Shown one piece after another: positions 17,551 to 26,792 of a DNA stretch of 64,000 nucleotides (position 1 is the first letter of the stretch; every line of letters starts with the position of its first letter). Made by a program: the position numbers and the translations under genes. The stretch is from contig CASEVI010000001.1 of assembly GCA_949291375.1 (NCBI GenBank), positions 318,980 to 382,979 on the forward strand, in the 5' to 3' direction. Source of the DNA: an uncultured bacterium. GTDB taxonomy: Bacteria; Bacillota_I; Bacilli_A; RFN20; CAG-826. The notes under the pieces are model-generated. The model searched no databases. It saw only the letters and a list, made by a program, of their open reading frames with translations, and was not told the DNA's origin.

Positions 17551-18102
17551 ATGAAATATCAAATTATTGGCAAAAATATTACAGTTACAGAAGCCATTAA
17601 TGATGCTATTGTTAAAAAATTATCCAAAATGGATAAATATTTTAAAAATGACGATACTGTCGACTGTAGGGCTGTTGTAAGAAGTTATAAAAATGGAGCT
17701 AAAGTCGAAGTTACAATTTTTACTCCTGATACAACATTTAGAGCCGAGGTAAAAGACCAAGATTTATATAATGCAATCGATGAATGTATTGATAAACTCC
17801 AAGGTCAAATGAGAAAACTTAAGACTCAACTTTTAAAGAGATTCGAACATCAAGGATTAGGAAAGGCAATTGTTTATGAAGCTTTAGAAAACGAAGAAGA
17901 TTCTGAAGATAATGAAGTTGTTAGAACTAAAAATTTAGATTTAAAACCTATTACTTTAGATGAAGCAATCACTGAGATGGAAGCTATCGATCACGATTTC
18001 TATATTTATTTAGATACTGATGATGAAAAGATTTCTGTTGTTTATAGAAGAAAAGAAGGCGGCTATGGTTTGCTTCAAGCCGATAACAAAGTAATTTTGT
18101 AA
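17551..18102 (+). CDS. hpf: Long-form ribosome hibernation-promoting factor (HPF/RaiA)
   Basis: 183 aa, long form. The N-terminal S30AE domain covers about residues 1-105, a charged linker (ALENEEDSEDNE) follows, and the C-terminal dimerisation domain (about 125-183, with FYIYLDTDDEKISVVYRRKEG) drives 100S formation in Firmicutes. It inactivates ribosomes in stationary phase. GGAGG precedes the start. The gene is monocistronic with its own extended -10 promoter and terminator. Confidence 0.95.
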   Translation: MKYQIIGKNITVTEAINDAIVKKLSKMDKYFKNDDTVDCRAVVRSYKNGAKVEVTIFTPDTTFRAEVKDQDLYNAIDECIDKLQGQMRKLKTQLLKRFEHQGLGKAIVYEALENEEDSEDNEVVRTKNLDLKPITLDEAITEMEAIDHDFYIYLDTDDEKISVVYRRKEGGYGLLQADNKVIL

Positions 18103-18126
18103 TTTTTTAGATTTTCAAATAGAAAG

Positions 18127-18150
18127 GCTATCTATAAGATAGCTTTTTTT
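18127..18150 (+). terminator. Intrinsic terminator after hpf
   Basis: GCTATC pairs with GATAGC across a 5-base loop, followed by a T run. Confidence 0.85.
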
Positions 18151-18205
18151 GTTTTACTTTTTTATTCTTTATAGTTAAGATTATAAAGTATCTTTTATAT
18201 TTATT

Positions 18206-19036
18206 ATGCTTAAGAAGGTTATTGCCACAGATTTAGATGGTACTTTATTTTATCCAAAAGACCATAAAAATATGATTTGTCCTGCAAACTTATTTTTTGT
18301 CCAATCTTTTATCGATAATGGAGGAAAAGTAATCATTGTTTCAGGAAGATCACTTGGTTATGGACTAAAGGTTGAAAAAAAGATTGGAAGAGATGTTGAT
18401 ATTGTTTCTTTTAATGGTGCTTGTATTTATCAAAATAAGAAGGTCATTTTTTCAAAAGAAATAAGTAAAGAGGAAGTTAAATCTATTATAAACGATGTTT
18501 TGTCTTCTTATAAATGCTTAGCGGTAGCTGTTTTCACTGATAGTGGAATTTATGTTCATTCCAAAAAAGATTCGAAAATTATTTTAGGTTTATCAAAAAT
18601 ATATTTTAAATGGCAAGGCGTTTTAGCTGAAAAAATAAATTTTAGTAATCAAAAATATCAAAAAGTTTTAGAAACAGAAAGGGTTTATAAAATTCTTATT
18701 TTCTTTGGAATTACTAAGGGTGCTAGAAATAGAGCGATGGAAACTAATAAAATTATTCGAAATACTTATGATAATGTTGAATCCTCATGGAGTGGAGCTT
18801 GCATCGAGATTACTTATAGAAATATTAATAAGGGTGAAGCTATAAAAAAATATTGTGAACTTAACGACATAAAAAAAGAAGATATTTATGTTGTTGGAGA
18901 TAGTGGAAATGATATTTCAATGTTTAAAGAATTTCACGAACATTCATTTGCAATGTCTCACGCTCCAAAATCTGTAAAAAAATATGCAAAATACAGTCTT
19001 GATAAATATGAAGATTTATCTAGATATATTTATTAA
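18206..19036 (+). CDS. Cof-type HAD phosphatase
   Basis: 276 aa. Motif I is ATDLDGTLF (nucleophile Asp near residue 9), motif II IVSGRS near 48, and motif IV VVGDSGNDISMF near the C-terminus. A C2B-type cap (about 85-205) marks the Cof subfamily, which dephosphorylates sugar phosphates, phosphorylated cofactors or nucleotides; the substrate cannot be inferred. There is no clear ribosome-binding site before the ATG. It precedes the 19082 gene by 45 bases. Confidence 0.88.
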   Translation: MLKKVIATDLDGTLFYPKDHKNMICPANLFFVQSFIDNGGKVIIVSGRSLGYGLKVEKKIGRDVDIVSFNGACIYQNKKVIFSKEISKEEVKSIINDVLSSYKCLAVAVFTDSGIYVHSKKDSKIILGLSKIYFKWQGVLAEKINFSNQKYQKVLETERVYKILIFFGITKGARNRAMETNKIIRNTYDNVESSWSGACIEITYRNINKGEAIKKYCELNDIKKEDIYVVGDSGNDISMFKEFHEHSFAMSHAPKSVKKYAKYSLDKYEDLSRYIY

Positions 19037-19081
19037 AAATAGTAAAATATATAAGATGTAGAAAAGGAGAAATAATTATTT

Positions 19082-19957
19082 ATGTTACCAATTAGTAGAG
19101 TTATTGTTTCACTTGTTTATTACAATTCATTGATTAGAGATACTCTTGAATATACAATTCATAGAGATAAATTCGATGTTAATTTTTATAATTACAAGAA
19201 AAACGGTATTGTTAACGAACCACTTTTAAATACTCCATTAAAGAGTTTTTTAGATTCTAATGCTGAAAAAGGCGAAGAATTAAGAAAACAAATTCTTGAT
19301 TATGGTGAAACTTTTTATTCTGATAAATCAACTGTTTTAAGAGTTGATGGAGATACAATTAGAGTTGACCACAACCAAGATGTTATGATTTATGAAAAAA
19401 CTATTCCTCTTCATGAACAAATTAATGCAATTATCAAAATTCATGAAAGATATGCTCAAGAACATAACCAAGTTGAAGAATCAATTACAAAATTATTAGA
19501 AGCAGATGAAAAATTCTATCGTGCTGTAGTTTTATTTTCTTTATTAAATACTATTATGAGAAAATTTAATGAATTTAATAAAGAAATGAGAGAAGCTCAC
19601 GGAGAAAAAGGTCCAGCTGCAAGTTTTATTGAACAAGAATTAAATACTTTAGTTAGAATGTTTTATATTTCTAAAACAAATGCAACATGTAAAAACAGTG
19701 AATACACTGATGCTTTAGATTTAGTTGAACATTTAATTGAAATGATGAATGGTAAAAGAGAATTACCAAAAGGCAAGAATTTCAAAGATGTTTTTGCAGA
19801 AGCAAACGCAAAAGTTAATGAATTCTTAATTCTTTCTGAAGAAAGTTGGAAATTATCTTATACTCCTGCAGTCCAAGAAATGATTAAAGACAATCAAGAA
19901 GCAAGAGCAAAAGCAGAAGCAGCAAAAGCTGGTGAAGAAAAGAAAGAAGATAAATAA
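19082..19957 (+). CDS. Unrecognised 291-aa cytoplasmic protein
   Basis: No signal peptide or membrane segment is visible. The first 115 residues look alpha/beta (VLRVDGDTIRVDH). The middle is helical with an acidic surface, and the last 25 residues are Ala/Lys/Glu rich, a flexible tail. GGAGA precedes the start. The stop shares one base with the next gene, which encodes a two-segment membrane protein, so the pair is probably functionally linked. I do not recognise the family. Its codon use resembles the more highly expressed genes here. Confidence 0.7.
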   Translation: MLPISRVIVSLVYYNSLIRDTLEYTIHRDKFDVNFYNYKKNGIVNEPLLNTPLKSFLDSNAEKGEELRKQILDYGETFYSDKSTVLRVDGDTIRVDHNQDVMIYEKTIPLHEQINAIIKIHERYAQEHNQVEESITKLLEADEKFYRAVVLFSLLNTIMRKFNEFNKEMREAHGEKGPAASFIEQELNTLVRMFYISKTNATCKNSEYTDALDLVEHLIEMMNGKRELPKGKNFKDVFAEANAKVNEFLILSEESWKLSYTPAVQEMIKDNQEARAKAEAAKAGEEKKEDK

Positions 19958-20358
19958 TGAGCAAACAATTAAATACAAAAAATAAGTTTTTTAAATCTTT
20001 TAGTGTAAAAGAGTTAATTGCTTTCATTATCGCTTTATTATTAATTGCTTTTGGATTAATAATGTTAATCCTTGGGTTAATCGATGATTATACTAATCTT
20101 TATAATTCTCCATTAACCACTCCAAATTCATCAATGAAATCAATGATGGGTGGAGTTGGATTTACATGGTTTGGGGTAATTGTTACTGTTATTGGAACAA
20201 TTATCTTAGCATTTTCTCTCTCTTTTGCCTCTAAAAGTGAAGATAGAGAAAAAGAAAGAGAAGCTAGAAGAAAACAAAGAAGAGAAGCTCTTTCTAATAC
20301 ACCAAAAGAAAATACAACTTATTCAACTTTAATTAATAACTCAAATAAACAAGAATAA
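19957..20358 (+). CDS. Two-segment membrane protein, unknown function
   Basis: 133 aa with two hydrophobic segments (about residues 16-42 and 64-88) joined by a short Ser/Met-rich loop, then a highly charged, Arg/Lys/Glu-rich cytoplasmic tail (SEDREKEREARRKQRRE). Translationally coupled to the 19082 gene and ended by a terminator. A tail like this often binds protein or nucleic acid, but nothing more specific can be supported. Confidence 0.65.
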   Translation: MSKQLNTKNKFFKSFSVKELIAFIIALLLIAFGLIMLILGLIDDYTNLYNSPLTTPNSSMKSMMGGVGFTWFGVIVTVIGTIILAFSLSFASKSEDREKEREARRKQRREALSNTPKENTTYSTLINNSNKQE

Positions 20359-20363
20359 AAAAT

Positions 20364-20396
20364 AAGCCCATTTCTACTTTGAAGTGGGTTTTTTAT
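20364..20396. terminator. Terminator between the 19957 gene and the glycosyltransferase cluster
   Basis: AAGCCCA pairs with TGGGTTT (one G-T), with a T run on the plus strand and A residues on the other side, so it may serve both convergent units. Confidence 0.75.
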
Positions 20397-20397
20397 A

Positions 20398-21522
20398 TTA
20401 ATCTTTATAAATTTTATAAATATTTTCGCTATTAAATAGTGAATTAAAATTATTTAAGGCTCTTAATTGCCCATTAAGGGCTTTTCTTTTTGCTTTCTCT
20501 TTATCGTTTATTAATTCAATAATTTTATTTTTTAAAGAAATATAATCATTAACACCAAATAAGTATCCATTTTCTTCATTATCAACAATTTCTTTACTTC
20601 CTAAACTATTAGATGCGATTACGACTAGTCCATTAAGCATTGCTTCGACAGTAACGAGTCCAAAAGCTTCACTTAATGAAGGCATGATAAAAACATCAGA
20701 GTCTTTATAGTATTTATTAACATCATTAACTTGACCAACGAATTTAATTCGATCTTTGATGTTTTTCCCGAGTTTTAATAATTTATTTTGATAATATTTA
20801 TGTACATAACCAACAAATGTGACATCAAAATCAATTTGATCCTTTAATTCATTTAATGCTTTTATCATCAAAAATTGGCCTTTTTCGTGCTTAATTCTAC
20901 CAACGTTTAAAAAATGAATTTTTGAAGACTTAAATATTTCTTTATTTGGGTTATAAAATTTTTTAGTATTTATTCCATCATAAACATAGGTAAGAATTTT
21001 ATTATCTATTGAAGGAGCATATTTTAAATATAAACCATGACTTACACAAATAACCTTTTTTGCGCCATTATATAAACTTAAAGCGTAATTAAAGTTATAA
21101 TAGGTCTTTTTTTGGTCTTCATTTAAAAATTCACGTATATGCCAGACATATGGAATATTTATTTTTTTTGCTATTTTTGCTCCTAAATAATGATAAGAAG
21201 TATTTATGATAATTAAATCGGGATTATATTTTTTAACAAATTTTATAATTTCTTTTTCCTTAAAAAAATTATTTATTTTATTAAAAGGATATAAAATATA
21301 ATCTATCGGATTAAAATAATCATGTTTTATCCAAGAAAAAGTAAAATAAGTTTTATGATTTATTTTTGCTTCATTTAGCATTTTTGTTCCGCTTCCTCCA
21401 TAAGGAAGAATAACAAAAACCTCGTTGTTATCGAAAGATTTAACATCTTTAACGAGTTTAACTAATGCTCTAAAAGCTCCGCTCCCACTATTATTATCGC
21501 TAGAAAAAAATAAATATTTCAT
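20398..21522 (-). CDS. GT4-family glycosyltransferase
   Basis: 374-aa GT-B glycosyltransferase. The N-terminal domain begins with a glycine/serine-rich stretch (SSDNNSGSGAFRALVKLV). The C-terminal domain contains FLNVGRIKHEKGQFLMIKAL and PSLSEAFGLVTVEAMLNGL, the donor-binding EX7E-type region. The donor and acceptor cannot be read from sequence. It overlaps the upstream GT14-like gene by 4 bases, so it is the last gene of a glf-GT14-GT4 operon making a surface glycan. Confidence 0.9.
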   Translation of the reverse strand: MKYLFFSSDNNSGSGAFRALVKLVKDVKSFDNNEVFVILPYGGSGTKMLNEAKINHKTYFTFSWIKHDYFNPIDYILYPFNKINNFFKEKEIIKFVKKYNPDLIIINTSYHYLGAKIAKKINIPYVWHIREFLNEDQKKTYYNFNYALSLYNGAKKVICVSHGLYLKYAPSIDNKILTYVYDGINTKKFYNPNKEIFKSSKIHFLNVGRIKHEKGQFLMIKALNELKDQIDFDVTFVGYVHKYYQNKLLKLGKNIKDRIKFVGQVNDVNKYYKDSDVFIMPSLSEAFGLVTVEAMLNGLVVIASNSLGSKEIVDNEENGYLFGVNDYISLKNKIIELINDKEKAKRKALNGQLRALNNFNSLFNSENIYKIYKD

Positions 21523-22445
21523 ATTATTTCATCTTTTTCCTTTACATAAGGACATTTGAAATTTGGATTATTTCTATTTTCATAAATTTTATTAACAACA
21601 TCTGGATTTGTTTTTAAGTCAAATTTTCGAGCGTATAAAACAGGAATTTTATGATTATAAATACGTCTATAATCTTTCATAGTTAAAGATTTTGGTGCAT
21701 TTAAAACATACCAATCACAATAAAGAAGCGCTCCACCTCTTTTCTTTTTAATAAATAATTTATCATAAAAAGGTGAATTATATAAAACTTCTGCAAAAAT
21801 ATGCTCATCTGCGATTAAAGTATTTTTATATTTATCAAATAAGTTATTTTTTTCAATTGTTTCTACGATATATTTTGCGCAGTCTTTTGAGATAGTAAAC
21901 CATAATAAAGTGGTAGGAACTTTAAATGATTTAAATGCTTTATTCGTTTTCATAAATGGAGAAAATAATAAATCACAAACAACATCTTTAAAAGCCAGTA
22001 AATTACGATGTTTTCTTTGTTTTGGGGTATAAGGTTTATCGTGAATTAAGTGTAAACGGCTTCTTTTTGTCCAATCAAAACGAACATCAATAAATTCTTT
22101 TCCTTGATTTTCTTTTAAGAATTTTTTTATTTCTAAATCAGGATAAAGAGGTAAACATGATTCAGATACCATCGTAAAATAATCATAATCCAATGAAAGA
22201 GTATTTTTTAATAAAGAGGTAGTAGCAATTGAAGTAGTTAAATCGCCCCAGCCTACATCAAATCTATTCATTATAAAATGAATGTGTTTATCATCTTTAA
22301 AACGAGAATATAATTCTTGAAATAACTCTTCACTTTTTTTATCTACTAAAATAATAAGTTCGTTATTGTTTACATTTAATAAATTTATTAAATTAATTGC
22401 TTGCTCTTTTTTACTTGAGAGCATCATTCCATAAACTAATTTCAT
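21519..22445 (-). CDS. GT14-like (Core-2/I-branching type) glycosyltransferase
   Basis: 308 aa. The Core-2/I-branching fold is suggested by MVSESCLPLYPDLEIKKFL (equivalent of the LSGqdyPl region), LLWFTISKDCAKYIVE and ADEHIFAEVLYNSPF. Bacterial members usually transfer sugars such as xylose or GlcNAc in capsule or exopolysaccharide synthesis. It lies four bases after glf and overlaps the GT4 gene. No membrane segment is seen. Confidence 0.82.
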   Translation of the reverse strand: MKLVYGMMLSSKKEQAINLINLLNVNNNELIILVDKKSEELFQELYSRFKDDKHIHFIMNRFDVGWGDLTTSIATTSLLKNTLSLDYDYFTMVSESCLPLYPDLEIKKFLKENQGKEFIDVRFDWTKRSRLHLIHDKPYTPKQRKHRNLLAFKDVVCDLLFSPFMKTNKAFKSFKVPTTLLWFTISKDCAKYIVETIEKNNLFDKYKNTLIADEHIFAEVLYNSPFYDKLFIKKKRGGALLYCDWYVLNAPKSLTMKDYRRIYNHKIPVLYARKFDLKTNPDVVNKIYENRNNPNFKCPYVKEKDEII

Positions 22446-22449
22446 TTAA

Positions 22450-23571
22450 TTATTCCACCTTTATATTTTCTTTTTCTAAATCATTGAAAGCAATTTCAAT
22501 AACATCATCCATATCAAAATATTTATATCTTCCTAAACGTCCTGAAAAAATAATATTTGGTTCATTTTTAGCAAGTTCTAAATATTTTTCATATAAAGAA
22601 TTATTTTTTTCATCATTTAATGGATAATATTTTTCCATTCCTTCCTTATAATTAACAGGGTATTCTTTTGTAATCCAAGTTACTTCGCTTTTATCATCTT
22701 CAAAATATTTATGTTCGATAATTCTTGTATAAGCTGGAGTAACATCGGTAAAATTAATGACGCAATTTTTTTGATAATACTGTTTATTAATTTTTTCTAA
22801 ATCAAATCGTAATGATCTATATTCCAATTTTCCGAGTTTGTAATCAAAATATTCATCGATTGCTCCGCTATAAATTATTTTTTTGGCGATATTTTTATAA
22901 TATTCTTTATTTTTTAAGAAGTCTTCATTTAGTTTTATCGGGATATCTTTTAATAATTCTTTAATAAGTTTTGTATATCCTCCTAGTGGAATGCCTTGAT
23001 AAATATCGTTAAAATAATTGTTATTATATTCAAAACGAAGTGGTAGTCTTTTAATAATAAATGAAGGGAGTTCATCGCATTTTTTACCCCATTGTTTTTC
23101 GGTATATCCTTTAATTAGTCTTTCATAAATCGTTCTTCCAACTAAAGAAATTGCTTGATCTTCGAGGTTTTTAATTTCTTTTATATTTTCTTTTATCTTT
23201 TCTTCCTCAATTTTTTTAATTGCCTCTTCTTTAGTATTTACACCCCAAATCTCATGGAAAGTGTTCATATTAAAAGGCATATTATAGTATTTTCCTTTAT
23301 AAAAAGCTAAAGGAGAGTTTATAAAGTTATTAAATTTTACAAAAGAATTTACATATTTCCATACTTTTTCATTTGAAGTATGAAAAATATGGGCTCCATA
23401 AATATGGACATCGATATTATCTTTATATTCGGTATATATATTTCCACCTAAATGATTTCTTTTTTCAATTACTAAAACTTTGTAACCATATTTAAAAAGT
23501 TCGTGAGCCATTATTGAGCCATAAAGTCCACTACCAACGATTAAATAATCATATTTATAATTTTTTTCCAT
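22450..23571 (-). CDS. glf: UDP-galactopyranose mutase
   Basis: About 373 aa. The FAD-binding GSGLYGSIMAHEL and EKRNHLGGNIY are followed by YGAHIFHTS, and WGKKCDELP and GRLGRYKYFDMD sit in the conserved substrate and FAD regions. It interconverts UDP-Galp and UDP-Galf, the galactofuranose donor. The start was taken at 23571 (MEKNYKYDYLIVG) rather than an upstream GTG at 23607. No ribosome-binding site is apparent; TATACA nine bases upstream could be a -10 giving a very short leader. First gene of the glycan operon. Confidence 0.93.
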   Translation of the reverse strand: MEKNYKYDYLIVGSGLYGSIMAHELFKYGYKVLVIEKRNHLGGNIYTEYKDNIDVHIYGAHIFHTSNEKVWKYVNSFVKFNNFINSPLAFYKGKYYNMPFNMNTFHEIWGVNTKEEAIKKIEEEKIKENIKEIKNLEDQAISLVGRTIYERLIKGYTEKQWGKKCDELPSFIIKRLPLRFEYNNNYFNDIYQGIPLGGYTKLIKELLKDIPIKLNEDFLKNKEYYKNIAKKIIYSGAIDEYFDYKLGKLEYRSLRFDLEKINKQYYQKNCVINFTDVTPAYTRIIEHKYFEDDKSEVTWITKEYPVNYKEGMEKYYPLNDEKNNSLYEKYLELAKNEPNIIFSGRLGRYKYFDMDDVIEIAFNDLEKENIKVE

Positions 23572-23642
23572 ATTGATAATTGTATAATTTTTTCTTATAA
23601 AAAACACAATTTTGAATTAATGGTGTGAATGATTTTAAATAA

Positions 23643-23731
23643 TGGCGGAGAAAAGGGGATTTGAACCCCTGCGCCTGTTACAGCCTACGAGCTTTCCAAG
23701 CCCGCCCCTTCAGCCTCTTGGGTATTTCTCC
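23643..23731 (-). tRNA. tRNA-Ser (GGA)
   Basis: 89-nt minus-strand tRNA. The acceptor GGAGAAA pairs with TTTCTCC, the discriminator is G, and CCA is encoded. The anticodon loop is TTGGAAA (anticodon GGA). A long variable arm, as expected for tRNA-Ser, and a GGTTCAAATCC T-loop are present. An open frame running through it on the plus strand is not a gene. Confidence 0.95.
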
Positions 23732-23803
23732 ATTAATTTAGTTGTATATGCTTTTTTAAAGCTTTATTATTTTATCAAAAGTATATTTGAAAGTCACATA
23801 AAA

Positions 23804-24775
23804 ATGAAAGAATTTAAGATTATACATAACGATGCAAATCAAAGAGTTGATAAATTTGTAAAAAAGTATTTAAAAAACGCCCCCCTATCATATATTTATA
23901 AAACTTTTAGGAAAAAAGATATTAAAGTAAATGGTAAATGGGTAAAAGAAAATTACATTTTAAACGAAGGAGATATTTTAAGGCTATATTTAACTGATGA
24001 TAAAATAGCCGAGTTTTTAAGTGATAGTTTTGAAAATATTAAATATAATTTCGAGATTATTTATGAAGATGAAAATATTTTAATTATTAATAAAGATCGC
24101 GGACTTTTAATTCATGGCGATAATAATGAAAAAAAATATACTCTTTCGAATGAAGTTATCTCTTATTTAATTGATAAAGGAGAATATTCTCCTAAGAATG
24201 ATAACTTTGTTCCTTCTCCAATTCATCGACTTGACCGAAATACTTCAGGATTAATTATATTTGCTAAAAATTTAATGTCTTTTAAAGAAGGAAGCGATTT
24301 ATTTAAAAATAAAATTGAAATTGAAAAACATTATCTCGCATTAGTTTTTGGAAATATCCCTAATGAAGGAAAAATAAATGCCCCATTATTAAAAAATAGT
24401 AAAACTAATACAGTAAGGGTTGATTATTCTTTAGGAAAAGAATCTTTGACAACTTATAAAAAAATATGTGGTAATGATTTATATTCTTTAATAAATGTTA
24501 ATTTAATTACAGGAAGAACCCATCAAATTAGAGTGCATTTAGCTTATATTCACTTTCCAATTGTTGGAGATGAAAAGTATGGAAATTTTGTTTTGAATAA
24601 AGCTTTTAATAAAGAATATAAATATGAAAAACAATTTTTACATGCTTATTCCTTAACTTTTAAAAATATAAAAGGAGATTTATCTTATCTATCAAATAAA
24701 ACTTATTATGCCCCATTAAAAGATGAAGAAAAGAAAATATTAAAAGAATTGAAATTTAATATTAAAAAAATTTAA
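23804..24775 (+). CDS. RluC/RluD-type pseudouridine synthase
   Basis: 323 aa. An N-terminal S4 domain (about 1-75, with IKVNGKWVKENYILNEGD) precedes the catalytic RluA-type domain with HRLDRNTSGLIIFAKN (catalytic Asp) and LITGRTHQIRVHLAYI. It converts uridines to pseudouridine, probably in 23S rRNA; the exact site is not predictable. The frame extends upstream through the antisense of tRNA-Ser, so I begin at MKEFKIIHND. The ribosome-binding site is weak. Confidence 0.9.
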   Translation: MKEFKIIHNDANQRVDKFVKKYLKNAPLSYIYKTFRKKDIKVNGKWVKENYILNEGDILRLYLTDDKIAEFLSDSFENIKYNFEIIYEDENILIINKDRGLLIHGDNNEKKYTLSNEVISYLIDKGEYSPKNDNFVPSPIHRLDRNTSGLIIFAKNLMSFKEGSDLFKNKIEIEKHYLALVFGNIPNEGKINAPLLKNSKTNTVRVDYSLGKESLTTYKKICGNDLYSLINVNLITGRTHQIRVHLAYIHFPIVGDEKYGNFVLNKAFNKEYKYEKQFLHAYSLTFKNIKGDLSYLSNKTYYAPLKDEEKKILKELKFNIKKI

Positions 24776-24800
24776 AATATTATGAAATAGAGGGAAATAT

Positions 24801-26513
24801 ATGAAAGATATCGTTAAAAATAACTTAGAAAGATGGTTAAATTCTCCAAAAGTAAGTGAAGAAGATAAAGCTAAATTAAAATCGATGAATGAACAAGAAC
24901 TTGATGATGCTTTTTTTAAAAACATTGCTTTTGGTACCGCTGGATTAAGAGGTATTTTAGGACCAGGAACAAATAGAATGAACTATTTTACAGTTTTAAA
25001 AGCAACTATTGGTTTTGGTCTTTATTTAAAAGAATTACATAAAGATTTAGATAGTATAAAAGTCGCTATTTCTCATGATAATCGTCATTTTTCTAGAGAA
25101 TTTACTTTAGAAAGTGCAAATATCTTAAATGAGATGGGTATTGATACTTATATTTTTGATTCTTTAAGACCAACTCCTGAACTCTCTTATGCTGTTAGAT
25201 ATAAAAAATGTCAGGGTGGAATTATGATTACAGCTTCTCATAATCCTAAAGAATATAATGGTTATAAAGTTTATGATGAAGAAGGTTGTCAATTAGTTCC
25301 ACATAAAATTGCAAGATTAATTGAAATAATTAATTCTTTAAATGATGAATTAAATGTTGAAGTACCTAAAGTTGAAAATAAAGGAAAAAACGAAATTTTA
25401 GATCAAGATGTTGATGATACTTACGTTGAAAACGTTGAAAAAATCGTAATTGATAAATCATTAGATAAGTCAGATTTTAAAATTGTTTATTCTCCTAACC
25501 ACGGAACAAGTTATGTAAATGCAATGAGAGTATTTAAAGATGAAGGTTATGAGGTATATCCTGTTGAAAAACAATGCACTTTTGATCCCGATTTTAGTGC
25601 AACACTTTCACCTAATCCAGAAGATCCACGAGCATTTATCGAAGGAATAAAATTAGCCAAAGAAATTGGAGCTGAACAGATTTGTATGACAGATCCAGAT
25701 GGAGATAGAGTAGGCCTTGCAACAAAATTAAATAATGGTGAATTTGCCTTGATGACAGGAAATGAATCAGCTGCAATTTTGCTTGATTATATTCTTGATC
25801 ATAAAAAGAGAAGCGGCGAAGATTTATCATCATATGTTGTCTATAATACAGTAGTTTCTTCAATGCTTGGTAAAGCTATTTGTGATTATTATGGTGTTAG
25901 ATTAGAATCTTTCTTAACTGGTTTTAAATATATTGGAGATAGGATCCATTATTATGAAGTAAATAATGGTTATAAGTTTCTTTTTGGATATGAAGAAAGT
26001 TATGGTTGTTTAGCTTCTCCATTTGTAAGAGATAAAGATGGAATCCAAGCTATTTTATTATATAGTGAAATGGGTTTAGCTTATCATTTAAAAGGCATGA
26101 ATTTAGTTGAAGCTTATGATGAAATTTGTAAAAAAATAAATAATTTCAATCATTCTGAACTCTATAATATCTATTTTGAAGGCAGCGAAGGACAAGCAAA
26201 AATGGATAAAATTATGGAAAGATTAGAAAAAGACCCATTTAAAGAATTATTAGGTAATAAAGTTAAAATTATTGAAAATTATTTCACTTTAACTAGAAAG
26301 AATTTAGATGATGGAAGTGTAAGTAAGATTAAAAATTTACCAAATGGAGATTTAGTTAAATTCTATTTTGAAGATGGTTCTAATATTTCTATTCGCCCTA
26401 GTGGAACTGAACCAAAATGTAAATTCTATGTTGAAGTTTGTGGGAAAAATAGAAAAGAAACAGAAGGTAAACCAGAATTATATTTTGAAGAATTAAAGAA
26501 AATAATACTTTAA
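24801..26513 (+). CDS. pgcA: Phosphoglucomutase/phosphomannomutase
   Basis: 570-aa alpha-D-phosphohexomutase. The catalytic phosphoserine loop TASHNPKEYNGYK (about residues 144-156), the metal loop DPDGDRVGLA (about 298-307), the sugar-specificity GYEESYG and the phosphate-binding RPSGTEPKCKFY are all present. It interconverts Glc-6-P and Glc-1-P, linking sugar catabolism to UDP-glucose needed by galT and the glf cluster. GAGG-like AGAGGG precedes the start. Confidence 0.95.
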   Translation: MKDIVKNNLERWLNSPKVSEEDKAKLKSMNEQELDDAFFKNIAFGTAGLRGILGPGTNRMNYFTVLKATIGFGLYLKELHKDLDSIKVAISHDNRHFSREFTLESANILNEMGIDTYIFDSLRPTPELSYAVRYKKCQGGIMITASHNPKEYNGYKVYDEEGCQLVPHKIARLIEIINSLNDELNVEVPKVENKGKNEILDQDVDDTYVENVEKIVIDKSLDKSDFKIVYSPNHGTSYVNAMRVFKDEGYEVYPVEKQCTFDPDFSATLSPNPEDPRAFIEGIKLAKEIGAEQICMTDPDGDRVGLATKLNNGEFALMTGNESAAILLDYILDHKKRSGEDLSSYVVYNTVVSSMLGKAICDYYGVRLESFLTGFKYIGDRIHYYEVNNGYKFLFGYEESYGCLASPFVRDKDGIQAILLYSEMGLAYHLKGMNLVEAYDEICKKINNFNHSELYNIYFEGSEGQAKMDKIMERLEKDPFKELLGNKVKIIENYFTLTRKNLDDGSVSKIKNLPNGDLVKFYFEDGSNISIRPSGTEPKCKFYVEVCGKNRKETEGKPELYFEELKKIIL

Positions 26514-26792
26514 TTTATAAATTATATATCTAATTAAATAGAGTACTGATTGTACTCTTTTAATTTTAAATTTGATCCTCTTTTTAATTTAATATAGGTT
26601 CATATTTAAATTTCGAAAATAAAGGCCCAATTCATAAAACTTTTCCTTCGAGTCTAATTTTATTGTTCCTTCGTTTTTTAAATTTAAATAAGTATCTTGA
26701 AATTGAAACAATTAATAAACTAAAGAATAAATGCATTTTTAATATATACGAAACAAAAGTAAAAAAATTTATTTAAATGAATTTAGCTTTAA
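26514..26792. other. 279-bp intergenic region with a terminator and no gene seen
   Basis: GAGTAC (26541-26546) and GTACTC (26552-26557) with a following T-rich tail form a terminator for the phosphoglucomutase gene. The rest is AT-rich. A short open stretch near 26590-26776 lacks a start and ribosome-binding site. I see no RNA element. Confidence 0.6.
26541..26565 (+). terminator. Intrinsic terminator after phosphoglucomutase
   Basis: 6-bp stem GAGTAC/GTACTC, 5-base loop, then TTTTAATTTT. Confidence 0.7.

Noticed and set aside
23642-23803. N-terminal extension of the pseudouridine synthase frame
   Set aside because: It runs through the antisense of tRNA-Ser, begins at a non-ATG codon and does not resemble the family; the ATG at 23804 fits the S4 domain start.
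26590-26776. Possible pseudogene between phosphoglucomutase and the HAD gene
   Set aside because: An open stretch of about 60 codons has no start, no ribosome-binding site and no recognisable motif; AT-rich spacer explains it.
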